Assembly (NCBI GenBank): GCA_004114245.1
Contig: QZWS01000109.1
Coordinates: forward strand, 1 to 25,910
Reading direction: 5' to 3'
Length of the DNA: 25,910 nt
Source of the DNA: Zoopage sp. CT-All
Taxonomy: Eukaryota > Zoopagomycota > Zoopagomycetes > Zoopagales > Zoopagaceae
The notes under the pieces were generated by a model, which saw nothing but the letters and a program-made list of their open reading frames with translations, had not been told where the DNA came from and made no database searches. A program made the translations under genes and the position numbers. Below are positions 16,618-25,910 of this stretch, in pieces. Each line of letters begins with the position of its first letter. Positions within the stretch are counted from its first letter, which is position 1.

Positions 16618-19600
16618 ATGACTGCCGCTCCCCGCGGCGACGCCTACGAGCTCGTCTCGCTGCGGCCGTCCACGCCCACCGCAACAGCACAATACGCAGC
16701 CTCGGCGGATCCAACCGTGTTGCGCCAGCTGCGCGCGCTCTCGCTGCAAAGCCTCTCGCTCCTCTCCCGCGCCAAGCTCCTCCATCTCTGCTGCGTCGTC
16801 GCATGCCCCGTCCTCGCCGTCTCCATCGCCGGGATCGTGGCGCTGACAATCGGGAGTCTGGCCCGTGATGCGCCGTCGTCGGAAACGCTGTTCTGCTCCG
16901 GCTCGCCCAGCATGATGGACAGCGGCGCACTGTGGGACTTTGACACCTTTGAGCGGCCGCCCAATGTGACGACGCGCAACCACGCCGGATTTTATACGCT
17001 CTAGTGGGTGGTCGATGCGTGGCTGCGTTTGGCTAATGCTTGGGCTAGTTGGGCGACGTCCTTCGCCAAGCGGTTTAGTTGTGCGTATGCGCTTGACAGC
17101 AGCTATCCCGTCTTGCAGCCCTACTTTCCGTACGGCTCCCGCTGCCATCTCCACTGAGTTACACTTTGATAGGGACGCCAAGATGCCCAGCGGTGCTCAA
17201 CTAGACACGTAAGACGCTCCATTCAACCCTACTACTTGAATTCCCATCTACAGAACGTATCTGCCGCAAATTGCTGGCGGCTGGGCAGCGTTCAAGACTC
17301 CGGAGCAGGCTTCTTCTCTCAGCAATATGAAGAAACCGCTCTATCAGCATCTGCCGCAATTCTACCCCTGGGCATACTACATAGACGGCGAGGCTGGATT
17401 CTCCGTGGGCACGAAACCAAGGCAGACTGCTCCCACATCGACCCCGGCTCCCGATACCAACAGCACCACTCCCGCTCCACCACCATCTGACATTAGCGTC
17501 AAACAGAGTGGCCTGCTGGGTAATATTGCCACGCGCTTCGCTGTTGGTGATGGCAATTCATCACTGCCGTATCCCTACTTTGAGCGTGCCGATTCCGACG
17601 CTGCTCTTGCTAACGCTCTTCAGGCGTAAGACATGCTCCTGGCCTGCTGGCGATCATTTGCTGGTAGTTCACTGGATGCAGTTGCCCGCACTCCGGTCGT
17701 CAATTCTTCATTCCCCTTCCCTCCACACGGATGTATGCTGCTCTCCCACCGACGCTCTGTTCTCACCCTCCGCCGGCCATTAGACATGATCTTCAACTCT
17801 GGAAATTTAGCAAAGAATCAGCTCTCAGTCACTCTGCAGTACGGAACACCGTTGCGAATCGCCAATGATCAACGACTCAGCAAAGTCTACCCGACCCAAG
17901 GCTGGCGGCAATTGATTGCCTATTCCCAGATCATGTCCGGCTTCTGTGCGTTCACAATTCTCAGCGCCCAGATACATCCCTAACAATGATGCAGTGGCAA
18001 CAAAATTCCCTGGCAAGCTGCAAATAAGCCGCACATTGCAAGCCTTGCCGCGCGTCATTAACCCTGTGCAAGCCGTGGATGCCACAGGCGCCATCGGATT
18101 CTATTTTTATCCGTTCGGTAAGCAGCTGTCAGCTAATTTCGCTGCTGCTACCGCACTCTTTCAGCCTTGTCATTTCTGCTTCCACTGTTCGTCATGAAAT
18201 TGGTCAAAGAGCGGGAGGGAAACCTTTACATGATGATGAAAATGGTGAGTGCGATTCAATGACTTCCAGTCCATCATCGACGACTGATTAGCACGGGCTG
18301 CGTCGATCGGTATACTTTCTGACCAATTATGCCTTCTTCTTCAGCATGCAGCTCATTTCTGCCATCCTTTTCGTTTGCACTGGCCTTGCGTTCAAGGCAT
18401 GCTGCAGAGTACCCGACCAGTTCTCTGACTTGATACTAGTTAACGCTCTTCACTCGCACGGACCCAGGTCTCTATATTATTCTGCTTCTGCTCTGGTGCA
18501 ACATCACAGCATCCCTCTCCTTTTTTCTATCCCTCTTCTTTGACAAGGCCCGGCGCGCCATTGGTAAGTCTGGGTGCTTGCGATGTGCCTGATTTTGCCG
18601 TTTAGTATCGGTCTTCGTACTGGTTATATTCTCGCTTATGCTTCATTTAATTTCCGGTAGTCTTTCTTCTACCGCTTGACACACTAACAAATCAAAGACA
18701 CATTCTTCGTCAATGGATCTGTTAGCTTGCTTTGGCTGGTTCATCCATCGTTTGCGTTCTATTACGGCCTGCGGCTCATGGCAGCGCATGCATCTTTCTT
18801 GAACGGGATGGATGTAAGATGCTGGCTGCCAGCTGCCAGCGTGCTCTATCCCACTTACCGGTTTCATAGCCACTTTACCTCTCTACGCTGCCTCCTGAGA
18901 TGAAATTTGGACTATGCGCTCTTGCCATCGAAGGGGTCGTGTTCCTCATCCTTTCTTGGTGTGCCAAGCCAAGCATACATTCTTGTTCTCATTCTTACTG
19001 AATCACAGGTTCATTTGGGACACAAGAAGGGATTTGCATGGACGCATTTCATTTGGCAAAATCATCAAATCATTCAGCGGTCGGCATTCTACTGCAGATG
19101 TTGAACTGGTGCGTCATGCCACCATTTCAGCACCGCTAACAACCAGAATCAGCCCATAGAGTCGCAAATTGATGTAAATTACAAGGATTGTATGCTGGTC
19201 ATAATTTGACTAGATGAACGAGTACTTCCGTGACAAACCCACTGTGGTGGGCAGCTTGACTGCACCCTATTCCGTTGTTGTTAGGAACCTAACAAAACGC
19301 TATTCACGAGGTAATGTTGCCGTCAGAAATGTGTCCATCTCCCTCGAGGTAGGCCTAAGCAGTGCCATTCATCGCTAACAGCGCTCTGACAGACTGGAAC
19401 CGTATTCGGGCTTCTTGGTAGCGTGAGTATAATTCTAGAACCTCTTAACTAAACAACTAATTAGGTCCAAACGGGGCTGGAAAGACTACTCTCCTCCGGA
19501 TGTTGACAGGGCTTGTACGCCCAACATCGGGTACGCTAGTAGCCACCCGTCTTTCATAAACGCTCACGTTGGATTAGGCGAAGCTTATATCTCTGGACAC

Positions 19601-20681
19601 AGCATCTTTAAAAATCTTGCCGAAATCCATAAGCTAGTTGGTAAACTTCCGTCACTGAATCGCACACCTCTCTCACATCAACAGGCGTTTGTCCTCAGGA
19701 AGACCTTCTGTTTCCGGACTTGGTTGGTCGTATCAGGTCTAAAACGTGCTAACATACGGTAGACAACATTTGAGCACGTCTTGTTCTACTGTCGCCTTCG
19801 AGGTGTACGTAGATCTGACGAGTATGCCGCTGCGAAGAAAGCATTGCGAGCAGTGCAGCTGGAGTACGCCGAGAATACATATGCCCAAGTAATCCTGTCA
19901 AGAGTTATTGACTGCGCGTTCAACATCTGTAGCACCTAAGCGGTGGAGAGCGCCGCCGCCTTGGAATAGGCATCGCACTTGCCGGCACAACCCGCGTCAT
20001 ATTCCTTGATGAACCAACGGTAACATGACGCAGGAATCTACGCTTTTAACCCATCGTGTAGACTGGGGTCGACCCCGAAGCAAAACGTGGCATCTGGAAT
20101 ATAATTCAAAACGTGAGCAAGAATGTCACCATCATTCTCACCACGCATTCGGTAACTGAGCTTGCGCATCATTGCTCTCTCGATTAACAATGCAAGATGG
20201 ACGAAGCCGAAATGCTCTGTTCAAAGATTGGAATTTTAGCAGACGGGCAGTTCAAATGCGTCGGCGTAGGGCTGATACCGCATTGCTTGCTCTCAACTCA
20301 TACCGTGATAGACGCTTGAGGATCTCCGCGCACGCTTCGCCGCAGGGTTCCGGCTTTCCGTCCTATTCTACGACGGCGAGAGCGATAAGGCAAGACGGTA
20401 TGTGCAGATAACATTTCCACGGCACAGCCGACCATTTCAGTGCCATTCAAAACCTCCTTCCCTATGGAACGCGTATTATCGATGACTCTACCAACTTTAC
20501 CGTTTATCAACTGCAAGCGACCGAGAAGATATCGCGGATCTTTGCAGAGATTGGTGATATTGATGGCGTGCGCGACTATTCCGTTGGTCAGATATGGCAT
20601 GGACCCCCTTCTTCCCTACAATTACTAACTACATTCAGCCTGGAAGACATTTTCATTGAAACAACCAGCACTCCCGCGTAG
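16618..20681 (+). CDS. Half-size ABCA-family ABC transporter
   Basis: ATP-driven transporter of subfamily A, whose relatives move lipids. My model has 27 exons and 966 residues, the size of plant half-size ABCA (one TMD plus one NBD). Exon ends: 17003, 17129, 17208, 17625, 17732, 17945, 18117, 18244, 18396, 18563, 18656, 18813, 18958, 19108, 19173, 19348, 19417, 19530, 19640, 19721, 19888, 20019, 20151, 20265, 20397, 20596, 20681; introns are 38-56 bp. TM1 is LLHLCCVVACPVLAVSIAG; a large exoplasmic part with a Thr/Pro-rich linker follows; then TM2-6, with FALSFLLPLFVMKLVKEREG between. The NBD shows Walker A GPNGAGKTT, Q-loop CPQED, signature LSGGERRR, Walker B VIFLDEPT, H-loop TTHS, and the ABCA tail YSVGQICLEDIFIETT. 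All catalytic motifs are intact. Two introns are GC-AG (18397-18439, 20597-20638). The ABCA assignment is firm; individual small exons less so. Confidence 0.85.
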
Positions 20682-20709
20682 CCCAAGTCCCCTTTGTATC
20701 ATGCCATGC

Positions 20710-23314
20710 CTACACAAAGTACATCGAGTCCATAACACATCCTTTCACTCGTGCATCTGGATTGACCATTGGCCCATCATTGCCACTCATGACGCTTGCA
20801 GTGTCGCTGCCAGTGTCGCCATGCTGAAGGCGGGCACGCTTTGCAGCCAGATGGGCGTAGTATACCGGCGGAACCACACTCACACTGCGCGTGCACCGGG
20901 CTGAAAGGTGGCACAGTTTAAACGTCAGCTCCTGGAGGGCGTCAGCTCCCATTCCGTTTTGGTCAAAGATCAGGTCGTAGCGAGTTGGTCGCGACGTGCC
21001 CTTGAGCCCTGCGTGGCCGAACAGGTAGAACTCGCACATATTGGGGTGCACGACCTGGCGATCTACAACAGTGCCTGCACGGAGATTTCCACTCCTGTCC
21101 TTGTCCGCATCGGACATTGGGAAGAAGCGGAGATGGTGGCGCTTGTTGACAATGATGAACGAAATCTTGGGCGAGTAGTTTGGTCGAATTTCCTGGCAGG
21201 CTTCCACGACAGCAGCGATTTCTCTCTCGGCGACTTGGGCGAACTGCCCTTCGGATACGCCATCGCGATAGATGATGATGCTCTCCGGCTCGACTCTATT
21301 GTTGTGGTGATAGAAATATTTGAGAAGATCCTTGACAGCACTGCCCATGATGTTGATAATCTCGGAGCGGGCGGCTTGGGCAGCCGTGCGGGCACGATAC
21401 TGCACCCCATTGCGGTCGATCGATCCAACGATGGCCGCGATGGAATAGGCGTCGTCGCGCCTGGAGGCAGAGGGCGGTGGGTGCGTAACATCGGCTCCGA
21501 TGAACAGCGTTGGAGTCTGTGCGAGCTGACGGCCAGGGAATGCATTGACGCCGCCAATCTTCGCGTTCACCTTGAGAAGAACATTCGCCGCGTATTGAGG
21601 GCTGATACGTCCTGTGCATTTCTCCACCTTGACGCACTGCGTGACAATATCAGAGATCGTGTCAGCAACGCGCTTTACTTCGGCGTAAACCTTGTCTGCC
21701 ATTGGGCCGCGGGGGAGGATGACGACGAGCAGTTGCGGGGGTCTGTTGCGCATGCGGTCCTGTTCGCTGTGGCAGTAAAACGCCCGATCGGCTGCATCCT
21801 TGATGGCGCCCTGGATTTGGCCGTTTGGATTTGCCACGACAATGGGCGGCCGGTCGTTTGTAATATTCATGCCAATGTTGCGGGCTTCGCTGAGCAATGC
21901 CATACAGAGGGTTTCCGCGACATGGCGTTGCGATTCGAAAGTCAGAATCGCCCATGCCTGCAGCTGTGGTGAATTGTTGAATCGAACGCCCCTCAAATTC
22001 CACACGCCGTCGCGCGGACGAAGCGGGGCGGCATACCTCAACTCTGGTGCCTCGAGCTGACGTGCATCGACATCTATTAGCTTCTCGTCCACCTGGACAG
22101 CAAAGTCGCGTAGTGACTCATTGTTGCGAAAATTGAACTGCTGGATGCCCTCTTCAATGGAACGCTTGCGGGCATCTGGATTGCTTGTGGCAAAGGCAAG
22201 CATATTGTTCACCTGGAGCGGATTGAGTCGATGCATGAAGCGCTGGTCGGTCACGATTGTGCAGAGTTCGATCGGAAAATGCGAGCCTTTTTCGGTGTCA
22301 CTAGGCGGCGTTGTTAGCGACTCGTTAGGTGAATGTGTGGACGGTATACAAGCACTGCAGCGAAGGATACTTGAGGCGAATATTGTACTTCTCGTGAAAG
22401 TAGTCGGCGACGTCCTGCGTTTGGCTGTCCTTTTCCTTGTTCTCAAAGTAGACACGATTTGCTCCAGCCTCGGTGATTGTTCGGAGCTTGAAACGCTTTG
22501 GGCGCTGGGCGTACGGCCCATGCTGGACCTCGAACCTGACGCCGCGGAGCACAGATAGCAGCTGGCGCACATCGCCAGGGCGGAGCGATATGCTGCTGGG
22601 CAGCTCGCGGATGTTGAGCACCGTCCGGAGAATGTCGATGGCGGGTCCAGACTGGTAGAAGGCGGTCTGCGTGGCGTCGATGTTGAGCAGAAGGCCGTTC
22701 TCGGCAGGACGAACCGAAAGGAAGTATCCGCGGCGCGCCTCCAGGCCGCCTTCGAGGGTCATCCTGCTGCTGCCCTGAAAATAGACGGAAGAGCCAATGA
22801 CAGGATTGCTGGATAGTTGATAGCGATGCCATAGCAGGACATCGAGCGCGTGCAGATACGGACGAATGACTTTGGCAGACGCGATCGGGTCAATGTTGCC
22901 GTCGAGAAATTCCTTGAGCAGCTTGGGTGTGATCGCCCTTGAGCTCACTGTTAGTTGAAAGCGCACCGTGAATACCAGCGGCGGCCGTGTGCCCCGCTCA
23001 TCCGAGAGCGTGACCTCTATCGGCTCGTCCACCGGCAGCTCGGCGGTCGAGAAAGCCATAGATCGCCCGTCGTACACGGCCAAATGACCAATGCCGCCCA
23101 TCTTTGGATGCCTCTCGAGCGTGCGCCAGATGCGGCGATTCATAGCCGTGGTCAGTGTTTCGGGCTGGATCGCGACGTCGTAGAGCTGCAGCGAGGTCAC
23201 CGAGGGAATGTGCTTGAGAATCAGGCAATTGGCCCAGACCCTGATGCGCCTGCCGGCAGTGCCGTAGCCAAAGCCGTCATTGCGCTTGATTAGAGGATAA
23301 TGCTTTGTATCCAT
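20710..23314 (-). CDS. AGO1: Argonaute, slicer-type
   Basis: Core effector of RNA interference, binding small RNAs and cleaving matched transcripts. Exons 23314-22350 and 22300-20710 (minus) are joined by a GT-AG intron with a GCTAAC branch; 851 residues, close to human AGO2 (859). The N domain starts RNDGFGYGTAGRRIRVWANC with LYDVAIQP. The PAZ region ends KYPSLQCFDTEKGSHFPIEL across the junction. The PIWI tetrad is complete: D near 591 in GADVTHP, E near 635 in RSEII, D near 668 in YRDGVSEGQF, H near 805 in YYAHLAA, almost the same positions as in AGO2. The C-terminus MYFV matches the buried YF(A/V) ending. It lacks the N-terminal RGG or Gln-rich extension of many Argonautes. The stop is 28 bp from the convergent ABCA stop. 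The AGO1 symbol is by family only. Confidence 0.95.
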
Positions 23315-23815
23315 GCGGCGATGGGTGCTGGAATGGCACAAGAACGACGAGCTTGTGAGATGATGGGAGCAGGGCCGGCGAAATGCAATGGAGCACTGGT
23401 GTGAAAAAATCCCCCGATCCACTGCTGCACAATTTCGGCTCTATAAAGCCCATTTACGGGCAGTGAAAATCACGCACATGCATGTATTCTGCGTCGTACG
23501 GCCCAGGGCCCCAGTGTCCTGCATGCAGGCAAGGCGGCTGCCAGAAGAGCCAGATGCGGTGTAACATTTTATTTGATATCTTCAAGGGCTTGTTGGTCGC
23601 TTTAGAATTCCGAGCTGGGATCTAGGAATTAATCAAGATATAGGGGAGTACTGCTAAGAGCCTGTGACTTATCTGCACTTGAAAAGACAGCCTGTTGCTA
23701 CTAATACATCCCTGCATCAGATAATCAGTTGCTGCTGCCACAGCAAGGTCTCTGCATTGCTAAAGGTGTTGAATGCACTTCTTGCTCAAGAATACGACAC
23801 TCGTTTGGGAAAAAT
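23315..23815. other. Intergenic: AGO upstream region and NOP6 3' flank
   Basis: 501 bp between the AGO start codon and the NOP6-like stop codon, both on the minus strand. It should hold the AGO promoter on its left side and the NOP6 3' UTR on its right. A TATAAA at 23442-23447 reads on the plus strand, so it does not suit AGO. No gene, RNA or repeat was recognised. Confidence 0.45.
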
Positions 23816-24913
23816 TCAATTATGCTTGAACACTCGCTTAACACCTAGCACCGTATTTGCGCCTGTTCCAGAGGGCTTATATCGTTTCGGCGTCGGTAGA
23901 GGCACGTCCTTGGTGCGCTTGCCTCGCGTCCTTTTGCGGTCTTTAGTATCAGCAGCACCGGCGCTTTCGTCCGGAGACGCGATCCCGCCTTGCCCATCAG
24001 CTTGCTTTACCAGTCGCTTGTCTTCTGCCTTTTTGGCTTTAGAAATTGCTTCTTTCTAGTGAAACGCATTAGTCTTTCCATACAACGACTCAGTGGCGCA
24101 CTCGTTCGGCCTCGAGTAGCTCGTTACGCTCGCGAATTCGCTTCAGTCGATTCTCGCCATGCCCGCCGCCGCCTGCTGTCAATTCCACATTTATCTTGCG
24201 CTTTTTGAACAGCGTATGATGATATTTGAGCGCTTTCTGGGAATAACGGTCACTTTATGTGTCGCGTGATATGGGACCAGCTATCGAACCTTTAGACAGG
24301 ACGACGACGGAAACTCGATGAATGCACACCCTTTCGGCTTCTTCGTCTTTTTGTCCGTAAGTAGACGCACGTCAGCGGTGCCTACAACATATAATGGCTA
24401 GATTCGTGGCTCAAAGTCGTACCGGCACTGGCAAAATGCACTGCAATGTCTTCCTTGGTTATATCGAAAGGCAAATTCCCTATCATTCAACAGCTCAGCA
24501 GCGATTTTCAAACCGAACATCAACTCACCGACGAAAACAATGAACCTGTGACGCGCCACAGAAGAGTCCGGCGCATCAATCTCGGCGCCGGCGTCAATCA
24601 ACGGCGATGCTTCTGCTATCGCCATCTCGCCATTCTCGCTCCTTCGTTTCTTACTGCTCAGCGCACCATCCCCGGACGAATCTTTTGCGACAGGTCTCGT
24701 CTCTGCTATACTGTCGCCTGACTTGGCCTTGAGCAGCGCTTTGACGTTGGCTGGAACCACCATCTTGGCTACAGTCGCTTGATCGTCTGTATCCTCCACC
24801 GCCTTTGTCGTGTCCGAATTCTCCACGCCTGATACCGGAAGCTTTCCTCGAAACTCCAGCGCCTTGCGCTGCTTCTTTGTGAGTTTGCGGTCGGCACCCG
24901 TTGGCTCGGACAT
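23816..24913 (-). CDS. NOP6: NOP6-like nucleolar RRM protein
   Basis: Nop6 is an RNA-binding protein that assists early 40S ribosome assembly in the nucleolus. Exons (minus): 24913-24529, 24479-24423, 24381-24290, 24236-24102, 24055-23816; 302 residues. The N-terminus MSEPTGADRKLTKKQRKALEF is the family opening (LTKKQ.KA..FR). A single RRM follows: RFIVFVGNLPF-type RNP2 is formed across intron 1 as RFIVFVGGNLPFDITKEDI, then VRLLTDKKTKKPKGCAFIEF with RNP1-like KGCAFIEF across intron 2. Basic and Glu-rich stretches (RLKRIRERNELLEAER) lead to a Lys/Arg-rich tail ending KRVFKHN. All four introns keep phase, with 5' GT and usual branch sites in at least the last. The extra Gly at the first junction is a small oddity. 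Role inferred from family. Confidence 0.87.
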
Positions 24914-25321
24914 GTTGCGGGAGAAATATCGAAAAGAAAAATGAGCACACGCAAAGGCTCAAACCTGTATGGCGGACCCAGTTTTGCAATAGCCATTATG
25001 TTCTATTGCGCCGGTCATTATCCTTGGTGAGAGTCGCTGGATCGATCAGTGCCGCATGTATAGTCTTGTCAAGCACCTCTACGCCTAGTACTCGATGCAC
25101 ACATTGTGATATATGCTGTGGGCAGAGAGTGCTTGCCCCTATTGCTATGTGACAGCTTCTAACATCACCAATAGGTTCACACCAGGCTAGGGACGATACA
25201 GCCAGGGCCACTGGATTGCCAGCAAAGAATGGCCTAATTACTTGCATTGCTGCACAATCCATCGCACACATCCCCGACATACACCCGTGCCCGACACCCT
25301 TTCCTGATACTCGCTGTTCAG
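24914..25321. other. Intergenic: NOP6 promoter and RAC1 3' flank
   Basis: 408 bp between the NOP6-like start and the RAC1 stop, both minus strand. Frames crossing it (for example 24996-25370) run into the RAC1 tail in another phase and show no family resemblance. Nothing else was recognised. Confidence 0.45.
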
Positions 25322-25900
25322 TTACATAATGACACACTTCTTGCTCCTCTTTGCGGGGGCGACGGGGCACAGCACGGCCCGGATGGCCTCGTCAAACACA
25401 TTCTTCAAGCCCTTCTGCGTCAGCGCGGAGCATTCGAGATAGCGCACGGCCCCGACATCCTTGGCCATCTGCAGGCCTTGGGGGTAGGAGATGGGCGCCA
25501 TGCGCTTCTCCCGCAGCTTCTCGATCGTGTCCCTATCCTCCCTCAAATCCAGCTTGGTGCCAACGAGAATAATGGGGATGTTGGGGGCATGGTGCGAGAT
25601 CTCGGGGTACCACTTGGTGCGCACGTTCTCAAAGGAGGAGGGCGAGACGAGCGAAAAGCAAATGAGGAAGACGTCGGTCTGCGGGTACGAGAGCGGACGC
25701 AGACGGTCATAGTCCTCCTGGCCGGCGGTATCCCACAGCCCGAGATTGATGGGTTTGCCGTCGACCATGACGTTGGCCGAGTAGTTGTCAAACACGGTGG
25801 GGATGTATTCGCCGGGAAAGGCGTTGGTGGTATACGAGATGAGCAGGCAGGTTTTGCCGACGGCTCCGTCGCCAACGACGACGCACTTGATGGCCTGCAT
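25322..25900 (-). CDS. RAC1: Rho-family GTPase Rac1
   Basis: Small GTPase controlling actin organisation, polarised growth and NADPH oxidase in fungi. The 192-residue product is complete and intronless. It shows P-loop GDGAVGKT (10-17), switch I effector [10 protein letters not shown], switch [20 protein letters not shown], the guanine-specificity motifs TKLDL and SAL, and the Rho insert region around [18 protein letters not shown]. The polybasic AKRSKK plus CVIM form a prenylation signal; Met at the end suggests farnesylation, whereas animal Rac1 ends in Leu. [19 protein letters not shown] and [21 protein letters not shown] fit Rac rather than Cdc42. Intron absence is notable, since most fungal Rac and Cdc42 genes have several introns. 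Only ten bases of upstream sequence remain in the window. Confidence 0.95.
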   Translation of the reverse strand: MQAIKCVVVGDGAVGKTCLLISYTTNAFPGEYIPTVFDNYSANVMVDGKPINLGLWDTAGQEDYDRLRPLSYPQTDVFLICFSLVSPSSFENVRTKWYPEISHHAPNIPIILVGTKLDLREDRDTIEKLREKRMAPISYPQGLQMAKDVGAVRYLECSALTQKGLKNVFDEAIRAVLCPVAPAKRSKKCVIM

Positions 25901-25910
25901 GGGGCGGTGG

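Noticed and set aside
20113-20151. GTGAGC at 20113 as a further ABCA donor site
   Set aside because: The frame reads on through VSKNVTIILTTHS, which contains the essential H-loop, so it must be exonic; the donor is at 20152.
20908-21972. 354-codon open frame on the plus strand, antisense to Argonaute
   Set aside because: It is fully inside the AGO PAZ-PIWI coding region on the other strand, has no family resemblance, and long antisense frames are common in GC-rich coding DNA.
24996-25370. 124-codon minus-strand frame upstream of the RAC1 stop
   Set aside because: Its start lies inside the RAC1 tail in a different phase and the remainder is intergenic sequence without features.

Overview
The window is nuclear DNA from a compact, GC-rich fungal genome. 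UGO1, a fungal outer-membrane fusion factor, is present together with RAC1, TSC1 (hamartin), an Argonaute and a half-size ABCA transporter. Introns are tiny (mostly 38-60 bp) with CTAAC/CTGAC-like branch sites just before the 3' AG. Loss of RNAi, TSC1 and ABCA is common in several yeast lineages, so an early-diverging fungus or a compact basidiomycete fits better than a Saccharomyces-type yeast. I cannot place it more precisely from sequence alone.

Layout, left to right. Positions 1-335 are AT-rich and apparently empty. Positions 336-1508 hold a 5'-truncated LINE fragment on the minus strand, followed about 87 bp later by an intron-containing tRNA-Lys(CTT). Positions 2210-4038 hold a divergent ribosomal-protein pair, RPS9 (-) and RPL21 (+), around a repeat-rich 770-bp promoter. 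Next on the plus strand are a pyrimidine nucleotide carrier (RIM2 type, 4 exons) and an intronless AAAP-family amino-acid transporter. The AP-2 mu subunit (-, 3 exons) converges on the transporter and diverges from a TMEM242-like mitochondrial membrane protein (+). YKT6 (-) and TSC1 (+, 9 exons) are head to head with only 41 bp between start codons. A minus-strand run follows: PITHD1-like (4 exons), UGO1, and an unrecognised secreted-type protein. ABCA (+, 27 exons by my model) converges on Argonaute (-, 2 exons, intact slicer tetrad). NOP6-like RRM protein (-, 5 exons) and RAC1 (-) close the window.

There is no operon logic. The genes are housekeeping and signalling genes: translation and ribosome assembly (RPS9, RPL21, NOP6), mitochondria (RIM2, UGO1, TMEM242), membrane traffic (AP-2, YKT6), TORC1 and cytoskeletal signalling (TSC1, RAC1), transport (AAAP, ABCA) and RNA silencing (AGO). 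Packing is extreme: four convergent pairs have only 28-65 bp between stop codons, and shared promoters are as short as 41 bp.

I built gene models by hand, joining open frames at plausible splice sites and checking phase and family consensus. The total lengths of all multi-exon models are multiples of three. I see no clear undescribed defence or mobile system. The most interesting signals are at RNA level: a cluster of GC-AG introns, a 40-nt TSC1 intron whose 5' splice site is folded into a perfect hairpin, and patterned repeats in the ribosomal-protein promoter.
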